From contig JAJTGR010000015.1 of NCBI GenBank assembly GCA_021299375.1, positions 1 to 35,183 on the forward strand: DNA of 35,183 nucleotides. The letters run 5' to 3'. The position numbers and the translations under genes are program-made. The notes beneath the pieces were generated by a model that was given only the letters and a program-made list of their open reading frames with translations, had not been told where the DNA came from and did not search any database. Shown here in pieces: positions 8,570 through 15,691 of this stretch. How positions within the stretch are numbered: position 1 is the first letter of the stretch; every line of letters begins with the position of its first letter. This stretch comes from Gemmatimonadota bacterium. Lineage in GTDB: Bacteria; Gemmatimonadota; Gemmatimonadetes; Gemmatimonadales; Gemmatimonadaceae.

Positions 8570-8655
8570 GGGCGACCTCGGGAGGTTGGGGACGGCGGCG
8601 AAACGGGACGGGAGTAATCGACGCACCGGACATGGGGAGCGCCAGCGGTCCCGGC

Positions 8656-8661
8656 TATCTT
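8656..8661 (+). promoter_or_regulatory. -10 element TATCTT of a probable leaderless promoter
   Basis: TATCTT is followed by exactly 7 bases and then the ATG at 8669. The context CTATCTTG is identical to that in front of the lipoprotein gene at 2127. There is no Shine-Dalgarno. Confidence 0.55.
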
Positions 8662-8668
8662 GCGCGCC

Positions 8669-9694
8669 ATGTCCACGTCGCGCTGGCTGGTGACCTTCCT
8701 CTCCTTCGCCCTCATGATCGGCGCCTCGGCGTGGGTGGTCGTGCCGCATTGGCCGGACGGGGGCATGCCCTGGCTGTCGTGGCCCGTGCATGCGGTGGCG
8801 CTGGCCACGGTGACCGCCGAGATCCTGACCCGGGCGTTCAAGATCCAGGCGTCGGCGCGGGCCTGCGGCATTCCGCTGCGCTTCGGGACGGCGCTGCGGG
8901 TGTGTCTGGCCGGCGACTTCGCGGCCGCCATCACGCCGGCCCGCGCAGGAGCGGAGCCATCGCGGTTCCTGGTGCTGGCGGAGAGCGGAACGAGCGCCGC
9001 CGGACGTGTGTTGGTCCTGTTCCTCGAGCTGTTTCTCGAGATGTGGTCGCTGCTGCTGGTGTGCGCCGTGCTGGCGGTGGCCTTCCACGGCCGAGGGGCA
9101 TCGGTGTCGGGGCTGCTGGCACTGGTGGGCGGCTACAGCACGGTGGTGCTGGGGGCCGGGGCGGTGGGGTGGGGGCTGTCCCGACGCACCGGAGACGGAC
9201 CGGCGCCGGCGTGGGTAGGCCGGCTCGGGGTGAGCGAGGCCCGCTGGCAGGCCGTGGGGCGCGGGTTGCAGTCGTTGCAGGGCGCGGTGCAGTCGCTGCG
9301 CACGGCCAACCCGGTGCTCATGCTGCTGGCGTTCGTCGGCTCGGTGCTGCACGTGCTGTTCAAGGTGGCCACGCTGCCCATGCTGGTGTTGCTCGCCGAC
9401 CCGTCATTCCCGCTCACCATGAACACGCTGGCGCCGCTGGTGCTCTGGCCGCTGGCCCTGTTCTACGGTGGGGTGGTGGTGCCGGCGCCCGGTGGCGGCG
9501 GCTTCATCGAGGGGGCCTTCGCGGCCACGCTGTCGAGCGCCATCCCCGAGGGGATCTTCGTGGCCTCGCTGCTCTGGTGGCGGTTCTACACGTTTTACCT
9601 CTACATCCTTGTCGGCGGCCTGGCCGCTGGTGACGCGGCGCTCCGAGCGCTGCGGCCGGCGCCTGCCACCCTGTCTCCCTCTGCCCCGTCGTGA
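8669..9694 (+). CDS. Flippase-like (LPG_synthase_TM / UPF0104) membrane protein
   Basis: 341-aa polytopic inner-membrane protein with about 8 hydrophobic segments. It matches the lysylphosphatidylglycerol-synthase transmembrane domain family, seen in CRTAL-type segments such as LAGDFAAAITPARAGAEPSRFLVL and the signature PAPGGGGFIEGAF near residue 275. Family members without the catalytic MprF domain are thought to move or modify lipids and are often linked to polysaccharide or hopanoid pathways; no substrate can be assigned here. The ATG at 8669 is preferred to the in-frame TTG nine bases upstream because of the -10 element. Its last four bases (GTGA) overlap the start of the EamA transporter, so the two are translationally coupled. 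Confidence 0.85.
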   Translation: MSTSRWLVTFLSFALMIGASAWVVVPHWPDGGMPWLSWPVHAVALATVTAEILTRAFKIQASARACGIPLRFGTALRVCLAGDFAAAITPARAGAEPSRFLVLAESGTSAAGRVLVLFLELFLEMWSLLLVCAVLAVAFHGRGASVSGLLALVGGYSTVVLGAGAVGWGLSRRTGDGPAPAWVGRLGVSEARWQAVGRGLQSLQGAVQSLRTANPVLMLLAFVGSVLHVLFKVATLPMLVLLADPSFPLTMNTLAPLVLWPLALFYGGVVVPAPGGGGFIEGAFAATLSSAIPEGIFVASLLWWRFYTFYLYILVGGLAAGDAALRALRPAPATLSPSAPS

Positions 9695-10623
9695 GCCCAA
9701 CGTCCCGCGCCTCCGAGTCTCCCGCTGCGACGCGCTGGCAGCTCATTGCCGGGTTCCTCATCATCTACGTGGTGTGGGGCTCCACGTATCTGGCCATCAA
9801 GTGGGGCGTGGCCACCATCCCGCCGTTCCTCATGGGGGCCGTGCGCTTCCTGGTGGCCGGCAGCGGCCTGTACGCCTTCACACGATGGCGGGGCGCCGCT
9901 CCGCCCACCCGGCGGGAGTGGCGCGACTCGGCCATCGTGGGCGCCCTGCTGCTGTTCGTGGGCAACGGCGCCGTGTCGTGGGCGAGTCAGCGGGTGAATT
10001 CGGGGCTGACGTCGGTGATCGTGGCCACGGTGCCGCTCTGGCTGGTGCTCTGCGAGGCCTGGCAGGGCAAGCGGCCGCGCGTGGCGCAGGTGGCGGGTGT
10101 CGTGATCGGGCTCATCGGCGTGGGGCTGCTCGTGCTCCCGGCTGGCGGCGCGCGTACCGGCGCGGTGGACCCCATCGGGGCCACCGTCCTGGCCCTGGGG
10201 TCCCTGTCGTGGACGGTGGGCTCGCTCTATTCGCGCACGTCGCACCAGGCCAAGCCGGCCGCGCTGGCGATTGCCATGCAGATGCTCACCGGCGGCGTGC
10301 TGCTCACCGGGCTGTCGCTCGCGCTGGGCGAGTGGCACCGGCTGGACGTCGCCCACGTGTCCATGGCGTCGGTGCTGTCGCTGCTGTACCTCATCACCTT
10401 CGGGTCGCTGATCGGCTTCAGCACCTACATGTGGCTGCTCAAGGTGGCCAGCCCGACCGCCGTGGGCACCTATGCCTACGTGAACCCGGTGGTCGCGGTG
10501 CTGCTGGGGGTGGCGCTGGGCGGCGAACGGCTGCCGAAGCTGGCGTGGATCGCCATGACCGTCATCGTGGGCGGCGTGGCCATGGTGAGCCTGGTGGACG
10601 CCCGGCGGCGGGCGACGGCCTGA
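9691..10623 (+). CDS. EamA/DMT-superfamily transporter (YedA/RhaT-like)
   Basis: 310-aa inner-membrane protein with ten predicted helices arranged as two EamA repeats. Visible signatures are IIYVVWGSTYLAIKWGV in helix 1, PPFLMGAVRFLVAG in helix 2 and, in the second repeat, TAVGTYAYVNPVVAVLLGVALGGE. It is likely an exporter of a small metabolite or amino acid; the substrate cannot be read from sequence. The GTG start overlaps the stop of the preceding gene by four bases (GTGA). A GC-rich hairpin (10640-10664) follows the stop. Confidence 0.9.
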   Translation: MSPTSRASESPAATRWQLIAGFLIIYVVWGSTYLAIKWGVATIPPFLMGAVRFLVAGSGLYAFTRWRGAAPPTRREWRDSAIVGALLLFVGNGAVSWASQRVNSGLTSVIVATVPLWLVLCEAWQGKRPRVAQVAGVVIGLIGVGLLVLPAGGARTGAVDPIGATVLALGSLSWTVGSLYSRTSHQAKPAALAIAMQMLTGGVLLTGLSLALGEWHRLDVAHVSMASVLSLLYLITFGSLIGFSTYMWLLKVASPTAVGTYAYVNPVVAVLLGVALGGERLPKLAWIAMTVIVGGVAMVSLVDARRRATA

Positions 10624-10639
10624 GGCAAACGGACACGGC

Positions 10640-10664
10640 CGGCGGCTGCTGAATCCCGCCGCCG
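10640..10664 (+). terminator. Possible terminator hairpin after the EamA gene
   Basis: CGGCGGC (10640-10646) pairs with GCCGCCG (10658-10664) around an 11-base loop, 17 bases after the stop. No T-run follows, so an intrinsic terminator is only possible. Confidence 0.3.
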
Positions 10665-10673
10665 CCCGCCCCG

Positions 10674-10679
10674 TATGGT
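10674..10679 (+). promoter_or_regulatory. Possible -10 element (TATGGT) for the small membrane protein
   Basis: TATGGT lies 31 bases before the GTG start, leaving room for a short leader that contains the Shine-Dalgarno AAGGAG at 10698-10703. No convincing -35 is visible. Confidence 0.35.
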
Positions 10680-10710
10680 GTACTGTCCCCCTACTTCAAG
10701 GAGCCAGTCG

Positions 10711-11073
10711 GTGCGTACCCACATCAAGGTCGTCGGCCTCGTCAATCTGCTCTACAGCGCCATCGGCATGCTGGCCGCCGCCGGCGTGCTGTTCAGCGGC
10801 ATCTTCGGGTCGCTGGCCACCTTCAACCCGCTGGTGATGATCGTGGGCACCGTCACCGGCGTCATCGCCGCCGCGGTCATCGGGGTGATCAGCCTCTTCG
10901 GCCTCATCGCCGGCTTCGCGCTGCTCAACCACCAGCAATGGGCGCGCTACGTCATTCTCGTGGTGTCGGCGTTTCGGCTGTTCAAGTGGCCGATGGGCAC
11001 GCTGTTCGGCGGCTACTCCATCTGGGTGCTCACGCACACGGAAACGAAGCAGCTGTTCGACATGAACAGCTGA
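10711..11073 (+). CDS. Small membrane protein of unknown function (120 aa)
   Basis: The protein starts at GTG, placed 7 bases after a clear AAGGAG at 10698-10703; an upstream in-frame ATG at 10675 is rejected because it overlaps the -10 and lacks a ribosome site. Three hydrophobic segments are visible (about residues 6-30, 40-72 and 80-105), the middle one very Gly/Val/Ile-rich (VIAAAVIGVISLFGLIAGFALL), with NHQQWARY between the second and third. The tail THTETKQLFDMNS is polar and probably cytoplasmic. I do not recognise a named family. It is the last gene before the repeat-rich region and the IS110 element. Confidence 0.75.
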   Translation: MRTHIKVVGLVNLLYSAIGMLAAAGVLFSGIFGSLATFNPLVMIVGTVTGVIAAAVIGVISLFGLIAGFALLNHQQWARYVILVVSAFRLFKWPMGTLFGGYSIWVLTHTETKQLFDMNS

Positions 11074-11115
11074 GACGGCGCGACGCTGAGACGGTGAGCC
11101 TGAGAGCGGAGCGTT

Positions 11116-11139
11116 GCGTGGGAGACCCGGGACGACGAT
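11116..11139 (+). repeat. 24-bp inverted repeat, left copy
   Basis: Contains GGGAGACCCGGGACGACG. It is the exact reverse complement of 12789-12812, and the two copies bracket the IS110 transposase. The flanking sequence also shows weaker similarity, so it looks like part of a longer dispersed intergenic repeat. Confidence 0.85.
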
Positions 11140-11171
11140 AGCGCATTGAGACGCTGAGCCACGCAGGAATC

Positions 11172-11330
11172 GAGAGTCCCGAGCGCTGCATCCGCCCGGG
11201 GGCGGCGCCGACGGGTCAGCACCGGGTTCGGTCGACCACGGTGGCACGTGCACCCCCCCCGCGCGCCGAGGCGCCCCGCGGATACCCCCCCCGCGGATGC
11301 CCCCCGCGGACGCCAGCGCTCGGAACTCTC
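11172..11330. repeat. Imperfect long inverted repeat enclosing C-tract repeats
   Basis: GAGAGTCCCGAGCGCT (11172-11187) is matched in reverse complement by 11315-11330 with one mismatch, and similarity continues inward (TCCGC followed by a G-run on the comparable strand). AGACGGTGAG at 11089-11098 is likewise matched at 11328-11337. Between the arms lie three copies of CCCCGCGGAYR-like units. Confidence 0.7.
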
Positions 11331-11613
11331 ACCGTCTTTCGTCGCTCACCCTCTCACCCCTTCTATGAGAAAGGTTTTGTAGTCAAGGGCGACGTGGCGC
11401 CCTTCCGGCTGGTGTCTGCTGGTGCTGCTGGTGTGGCTGGTGCGGCTCCCGCCGTGTCCCCGTACCACTCGTCTATCCGCACTCATCGCCGACGCGAGGT
11501 GCCTGTTGGGGTCCGATGGGTGGGCGTGTAGATGCTGCCAACTCTCTCACGCTCTCGGGGAGCTGAGGGTTGAACGCCGCATCCAGTGACGCGGGCTGGG
11601 ACAGCGGCAGCGA

Positions 11614-12675
11614 TTAGGCGGCGCGGTGCTCCAGGCGATAGGCGGTGCCGGTGCGCCAGAGCGCGTGGAGCAGGACCGCGAGTTTGCGGGCCACCGCGAT
11701 CACCGCGCGCTTCTTCGCATTGGGCCCGCCGCGCACCATCAGCGCGTCACCGAAGCGCCGGAGATCACACGGCGGGCCAACCGGACCGAGGATGTACTGC
11801 GCGGCGCCCACGAGATACCGCCGCCCCAGCGCATCGCCCCGCTCCGTGAGGCGCAGTTGCGGCGTGGACTGACTGCTCTCATCCAACTTGGGCACGAGGC
11901 CGAAATACGCCGCCGCCTGGCGACTGGTCGCGAAGCGCGAGGGATCCTCCACGAGCAGCACGAAGGCGAGCGCGGTCAAGGGCCCGACGCCGGGGATCTG
12001 CCGCAGGCGCTGCGTCTCCGGGTACGCGGTGGTCGCCAGGCGCTCGAGCTGCGTGTCGAAGCCCCGAATCTGCGTCGTCAGTGTCGCGATCAGCGTGAGC
12101 AACGGGGTGAGCGCGTCGGTGAGGGCCTCGGGGAGCGAGGCCGCCGCGCGGGTGGCAAACGCCTCGGCGCTCGTCGCGGGTAGCCGATGCCCGACGCGCT
12201 TCACCGCGCCGCGCCCATGATTGATCAGCGGCGTGCGCGCTTTCACGAGCTGATCCCGGGCGCGCAGCGGCGCGAGATGCGCCGGCGTCTGCTCGCCGCG
12301 ATGCTGAATGGCGTGCCGCAACTGCACGTCGACCCGCCCGAGGCGCGCGAGGTACGCGGCGTCCATGCGGTCATTGCGCTTCGTCCGCCGCCGCGCGCCG
12401 TACATCGCGCTCGGATTGGCGACGTACACGTCGTGGCCGTACGAAGCCAACTGGCGACGGATCCATGGCGAGTGGCTACCGACCTCCCGCACGACCCGCG
12501 CCGGCGCGCGCTCGGCGAACGCGTGCCGCACGGCGTCCGGCGTCGTGGCCACCTTCCGCTCCTCGAGCACGGTGCCCGCGGCATCCACCACACACAGCTG
12601 GCTCTGGCGATCCCCGAGATCGAGGCCGATGGTTACGGACGGGAACAGGGCAGTAGCTCCAGACGAGTGAGACAT
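11614..12675 (-). CDS. IS110-family transposase (DEDD recombinase)
   Basis: 353 aa, full length for the family. The N-terminal RuvC-like DEDD domain shows Asp19 (TIGLDLGDRQSQ), Glu64 (REVGS), and Asp102 with Asp105 (KRNDRMDAAYLARL). A helical linker leads to the C-terminal transposase_20 domain: helix-hairpin-helix RQIPGVGPLTALAF at about 225-238, then AAAYFGLVPKLDESSQ with Ser267/Ser268 as candidate nucleophile, and a closing KLAVLLHALWRTGTAY. No frameshift or stop is seen, so it could be active. Start ATG at 12673-12675. Whether it belongs to the IS110 or IS1111 subgroup is undecided. Confidence 0.92.
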   Translation of the reverse strand: MSHSSGATALFPSVTIGLDLGDRQSQLCVVDAAGTVLEERKVATTPDAVRHAFAERAPARVVREVGSHSPWIRRQLASYGHDVYVANPSAMYGARRRTKRNDRMDAAYLARLGRVDVQLRHAIQHRGEQTPAHLAPLRARDQLVKARTPLINHGRGAVKRVGHRLPATSAEAFATRAAASLPEALTDALTPLLTLIATLTTQIRGFDTQLERLATTAYPETQRLRQIPGVGPLTALAFVLLVEDPSRFATSRQAAAYFGLVPKLDESSQSTPQLRLTERGDALGRRYLVGAAQYILGPVGPPCDLRRFGDALMVRGGPNAKKRAVIAVARKLAVLLHALWRTGTAYRLEHRAA

Positions 12676-12693
12676 GGCCGACCCCCGGTCATA

Positions 12694-12707
12694 GGGCCTC
12701 GCGGCCC
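12694..12707 (-). ncRNA. Candidate bridge-RNA hairpin upstream of the IS110 transposase
   Basis: The minus strand reads GGGCCGCGAGGCCC: a perfect 5-bp stem closed by a GCGA tetraloop, 18 bases before the transposase start. IS110-subgroup elements carry their bridge RNA in this upstream end, so the 12676-12790 stretch is the logical location. Only this hairpin and a second short one are directly visible; the full RNA was not folded. Confidence 0.3.
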
Positions 12708-12788
12708 GCGTAAGTGGTCAACTGTGGCGCGCCCCGAGAGGTACGACGCCGTGACCAGCCGGGGGAAGGCCTGTCTCATTTCAACTCC

Positions 12789-12812
12789 ATCGTCGTCCCG
12801 GGTCTCCCACGC
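12789..12812 (-). repeat. 24-bp inverted repeat, right copy
   Basis: Exact reverse complement of 11116-11139. It lies 113 bases upstream of the transposase start codon and 88 bases before the GMC oxidoreductase start. Confidence 0.85.
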
Positions 12813-12886
12813 GACTCTGGCCTCTCTCACTCTCCACCGCACAGGCCGGGCCTGCCGTCATGCTGGCGTCTCTGTAGTCTCGGCGG

Positions 12887-12892
12887 TAGCCT
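12887..12892 (+). promoter_or_regulatory. Possible -10 element TAGCCT close to the GMC start
   Basis: TAGCCT ends 8 bases before the ATG at 12901, again compatible with a leaderless or near-leaderless mRNA. GGGAG also lies in this interval, but only 1 base from the ATG, too near for a normal ribosome site. Confidence 0.4.
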
Positions 12893-12900
12893 CCGGGAGC

Positions 12901-15036
12901 ATGGCCACGCTCGCCGCTCCGTCAACACGCCGACCGCAGGACGCGGCGCCCGCGCCCCACCTGAGCGCGCCGCAGCGCGACACGCTGGCCGCGCTGGCCG
13001 CCTGCCTCATCGAGGGCGCGCCGCCGGCCGACGAGACCATTTCCGAACTCGTCGCCCGGTGCGACCGTCGCCTCACCGCGTTGCCGCTGCACCGGCGGGC
13101 CGCCTTCGGGCAGGCGCTCGACGCGCTGGGCTCACGGGTCGCCGTGCTGCTGGCTGTTGGCCGGGCCCGGCCTTTCGCGGACCTCGCGCCGGCCGATCAG
13201 CTGCGCTGTCTGACCGCCTGGGGCGAGTCGGCGCTCGGGCCCATCCGGGCCGCCTACCAGTCGGTGCGGCGGCTCGTGCTGTCGGTGCACTACGCGCGCC
13301 CGGACGTGGCGGCGGCCATCGGCTATGCGGGGCCGCTGCACCGCCGTGCGCCGCAGGTACCGTGGGAGGGACCGCTGCCCCCGGTGGACGTGCGCGCCCA
13401 GGGTGAGCCGGTGGTCCGTGGCCGGGTCGTGCTGCCGGGCGTCATCGAGCGCGACCCGCTGCCACCGGGCGTCGTCCCCGCCGGCACCATCACCGGGGAC
13501 ACCCACCGCACGGCCGACGTGGTGGTGATCGGCACCGGCGCCGGCGGGGCGGTCACCGCGGCGCGGCTGGCCGAGGCCGGGCTGCAGGTGGTGATGCTCG
13601 AGTCGGGGCGCTGGCACGACCGCGCCGACTTCACCGAAGAGGAAGCCGAACTCACCGAGCGGCTGTATGCCGACGGTGCGCTCCGAACCACCGACGATGC
13701 GGCCGTGGCCCTCGTGCAGGAGCACACCGTGGGCGGGTCGACCACGGTGAACTGGATGATCATGCTGCGCACCCCCGACTACGTGCTCGAGCAGTGGGCG
13801 CGCGAGTCCGGCGTGGCGGGCATGTCCCCGGCGGAGATGGCGCCCGTGTTCGATCGCATCGAACAGGAGGTGCGCGCCGGCCTCGTACCGGAAGACGCCC
13901 ACTCGGCCAACAACCGGCTCGTGCTCGACGGGGCCCGCGCCCTCGGCTGGCGCGTGCACAGCGGGATGATCAACGCCCAGGGGTGCATTCGCTGCGGTTA
14001 CTGTGGCGTGGGGTGTCGCCACAACGCCAAGCAGTCCACGCTGCTCACGTTCGTGCCGCGCGCCCTCGCAGCCGGTGCCACGCTCTTCACCGAGGTGGCG
14101 GCCGAGCGCATCGAGGTGCGCGAGCGCGACCGGGGCCCGTCGCAGCAGGGTACTCCGTCACGCAAGCGCGTGTACGCCACCGTGCGTGGGCACCGTGGCC
14201 ACCCCCACCGGCTCACCGTCGACGCCCCGATCGTCGTGGCCGCCGGTGGCGCCGTGGGTACCCCGGTGCTGCTGGAGCGCTCAGGGCTTGGCGGTGGGGG
14301 CGTAGGGTCGTGGCTTCGGCTGCACCCCACCACCGGGGTGTTCGGCGTGTACGACCGTGACATCGTGACCAGCGCCGGCATTCCGCTCACCACCATGTGT
14401 GACGAGTTCATCCGGTGGCAGGGCACCGACTACGGGTTCTGGATCGAGACGCCGCCGATGCTGCCCTCGTTCATGGCGGCGGCGATGCCGGGGGCGGGGC
14501 GTGCCCATGCCGCCCGCATGGCGCAGTACAATCGCCTCGGCGTGATCGTCGGCCTCACACGCGACGGCGCCGCCCGCCAGGTCTCGAGCGGCCGGGTGTC
14601 GGTGACCCGCCACGGCGATACGTCCATCACGTATCGTCTCACCGCGGAAGATCAGCGCCGCGTGCGCGCCTCGCTGTCGGCCATGGCCCGGTTGCACTTT
14701 GCGAATGGCGCGACCGAGGTGGGCACCATGCACACCACACCACGGGTCATCCGTCACGTCCGCGACGTCGATACCCTGCAGGCGGTCGCGATCGGTCCCA
14801 ACCGGATGGCACTCGTTTCGGCCCACGTGAACGGTACCTGTCGCATGGGCACCGACCCGGCCACCTCGGGAGCGACGCCCGACGGCGAGCGGCACGGGGT
14901 CCGCGGCCTGTACATTACCGATGGGTCGTTGCTGCCGACGGCGCTCGGTGTGAACCCCCAGGAAACGATCATGGCCGTCGCGTCGGTACTGGCCGATCGC
15001 ATGGCCTCGCGTCATGCCGGTGTGGCCGCCCATTGA
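12901..15036 (+). CDS. GMC-family FAD oxidoreductase (long-chain alcohol oxidase-like)
   Basis: 711 aa. The first 200 residues form a helical extension with LPLHRRAAFGQALDAL and a mostly alpha segment, as in long-chain fatty alcohol oxidases. The dinucleotide-binding motif GTGAGG is at 211-216 with the ADP-ribose Glu234, followed by the GMC signature region (VGGSTTVNWMIMLRTPDYVLEQW). A Cys-rich CIRCGYCGVGC at about 361-371 is also seen in that subfamily. The C terminus has the active-site region HVNGTCRMGTDP and LYITDGSLLPTALGVNPQETIMAVA. Substrate is probably a primary alcohol; this is inferred from subfamily only. The MarR gene follows after 40 bases and the transcript may continue to 17841. 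Confidence 0.88.
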   Translation: MATLAAPSTRRPQDAAPAPHLSAPQRDTLAALAACLIEGAPPADETISELVARCDRRLTALPLHRRAAFGQALDALGSRVAVLLAVGRARPFADLAPADQLRCLTAWGESALGPIRAAYQSVRRLVLSVHYARPDVAAAIGYAGPLHRRAPQVPWEGPLPPVDVRAQGEPVVRGRVVLPGVIERDPLPPGVVPAGTITGDTHRTADVVVIGTGAGGAVTAARLAEAGLQVVMLESGRWHDRADFTEEEAELTERLYADGALRTTDDAAVALVQEHTVGGSTTVNWMIMLRTPDYVLEQWARESGVAGMSPAEMAPVFDRIEQEVRAGLVPEDAHSANNRLVLDGARALGWRVHSGMINAQGCIRCGYCGVGCRHNAKQSTLLTFVPRALAAGATLFTEVAAERIEVRERDRGPSQQGTPSRKRVYATVRGHRGHPHRLTVDAPIVVAAGGAVGTPVLLERSGLGGGGVGSWLRLHPTTGVFGVYDRDIVTSAGIPLTTMCDEFIRWQGTDYGFWIETPPMLPSFMAAAMPGAGRAHAARMAQYNRLGVIVGLTRDGAARQVSSGRVSVTRHGDTSITYRLTAEDQRRVRASLSAMARLHFANGATEVGTMHTTPRVIRHVRDVDTLQAVAIGPNRMALVSAHVNGTCRMGTDPATSGATPDGERHGVRGLYITDGSLLPTALGVNPQETIMAVASVLADRMASRHAGVAAH

Positions 15037-15076
15037 TGGCGGACACCTCGGTCCCGACCTCCGCACCCATTCCGAC

Positions 15077-15643
15077 ATGAGCAAGGGCGACAAGAAACGA
15101 CGACGCGCACTCGAGGCCTACGGTGCGCTCCAGCGAGCGGCCGCGATGGCGGCCTCGCACGTCGATCACGCCGTGCACACCTTCGGCTTGTCGGCGTCGC
15201 AGTTCGGTGTGCTGGAGACGCTCCACGAACGCGGCCCGGTGCACCAGCAGGAGCTCGCCGAGGCGCTCGGGCGCAGCAAGGCCCAGATGACGGCGATCAT
15301 CGATGCGCTCGAGGCGCGCACGCTCGTGCGACGCGAGCGCCATGCGGTCGACCGGCGCTACATCTCCGTCTACCTCACCGAGGCCGGGCGGGTGATGCTG
15401 GCCGAGGCCGCGCCGGTGCGCACCGAGGCCGTCGTGGCGCTCATGCGCGAGTTGAGTGGCGAGCAGCGTACGCGGCTCACCAGGCTGTGTCGGCGGTTGC
15501 TGCGGGTGGTCGATCCGACGGCGGAGAGCGGCGGCGATGCGGACTCGCACGATGCGGAACCCCAAAGCGCCAGGGAGGACGGGCCAGGTGATGCCGCCGC
15601 CGACGTGCGCTCGCACGCAGCTGCCGACGTCTCCCACGCCTGA
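15077..15643 (+). CDS. MarR-family transcriptional regulator
   Basis: 188-aa winged-helix protein. Residues 40-105 contain the wHTH (SASQFGVLETLHERGPVHQQELAEAL, recognition helix SKAQMTAIIDALEA, wing RRERHAVDRRYISVYLTEAG). Flanking helices would form the dimer interface. The last 40 residues (from TAESGGDAD) are Asp/Ala/His-rich and look disordered, which is unusual. The ATG at 15077 is preferred over 15014 because the latter overlaps the GMC gene and adds a non-conserved Pro-rich leader. It sits between the GMC oxidoreductase and the aminotransferase, so it probably controls this run; the ligand is unknown. Confidence 0.9.
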   Translation: MSKGDKKRRRALEAYGALQRAAAMAASHVDHAVHTFGLSASQFGVLETLHERGPVHQQELAEALGRSKAQMTAIIDALEARTLVRRERHAVDRRYISVYLTEAGRVMLAEAAPVRTEAVVALMRELSGEQRTRLTRLCRRLLRVVDPTAESGGDADSHDAEPQSAREDGPGDAAADVRSHAAADVSHA

Positions 15644-15691
15644 TCCGCCGGCATCGCACGGCATTCCTTCTCACCTTCCACCTGGACCATC

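Larger units (their letters stand above)
11074..11613. other. 540-bp stretch without a gene, rich in repeats
   Basis: No convincing reading frame. Contents: GAG-rich words such as GACGCTGAGAC repeated in 11074-11160; one arm of the 24-bp inverted repeat (11116-11139); an imperfect long inverted repeat (11172-11187 with 11315-11330, 15 of 16 bases); four C-tracts (11253-11260, 11274-11277, 11285-11292, 11300-11305); an AT-richer patch at 11361-11385; and five spaced GCTGGTG-like words at 11408-11446. Part of the right side may belong to the IS110 element. Confidence 0.7.
11614..12788 (-). mobile_element. IS110-family insertion sequence (ends not resolved)
   Basis: The minimal extent given covers the transposase gene and its upstream non-coding region. 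IS110 elements have no classic terminal inverted repeats and make no normal target duplications, so the ends cannot be fixed from one copy. Members encode a structured bridge RNA in a non-coding end. Upstream of the transposase the minus strand can form GGGCC-GCGA-GGCCC, a GNRA-capped hairpin (12694-12707), and GACC-GGG-GGTC just before the start codon. Confidence 0.75.

Noticed and set aside
11241-11531. 96-codon plus-strand frame in the repeat-rich gap
   Set aside because: Its residues come from C-tracts and GCTGGTG repeats (Pro/Arg then Ala/Gly/Val), with no ribosome site.
11116-12812. The 24-bp inverted repeats as terminal repeats of the IS110 element
   Set aside because: IS110-family elements have no terminal inverted repeats of this kind, and the left copy is 475 bases beyond the transposase stop, too far for a usual end.
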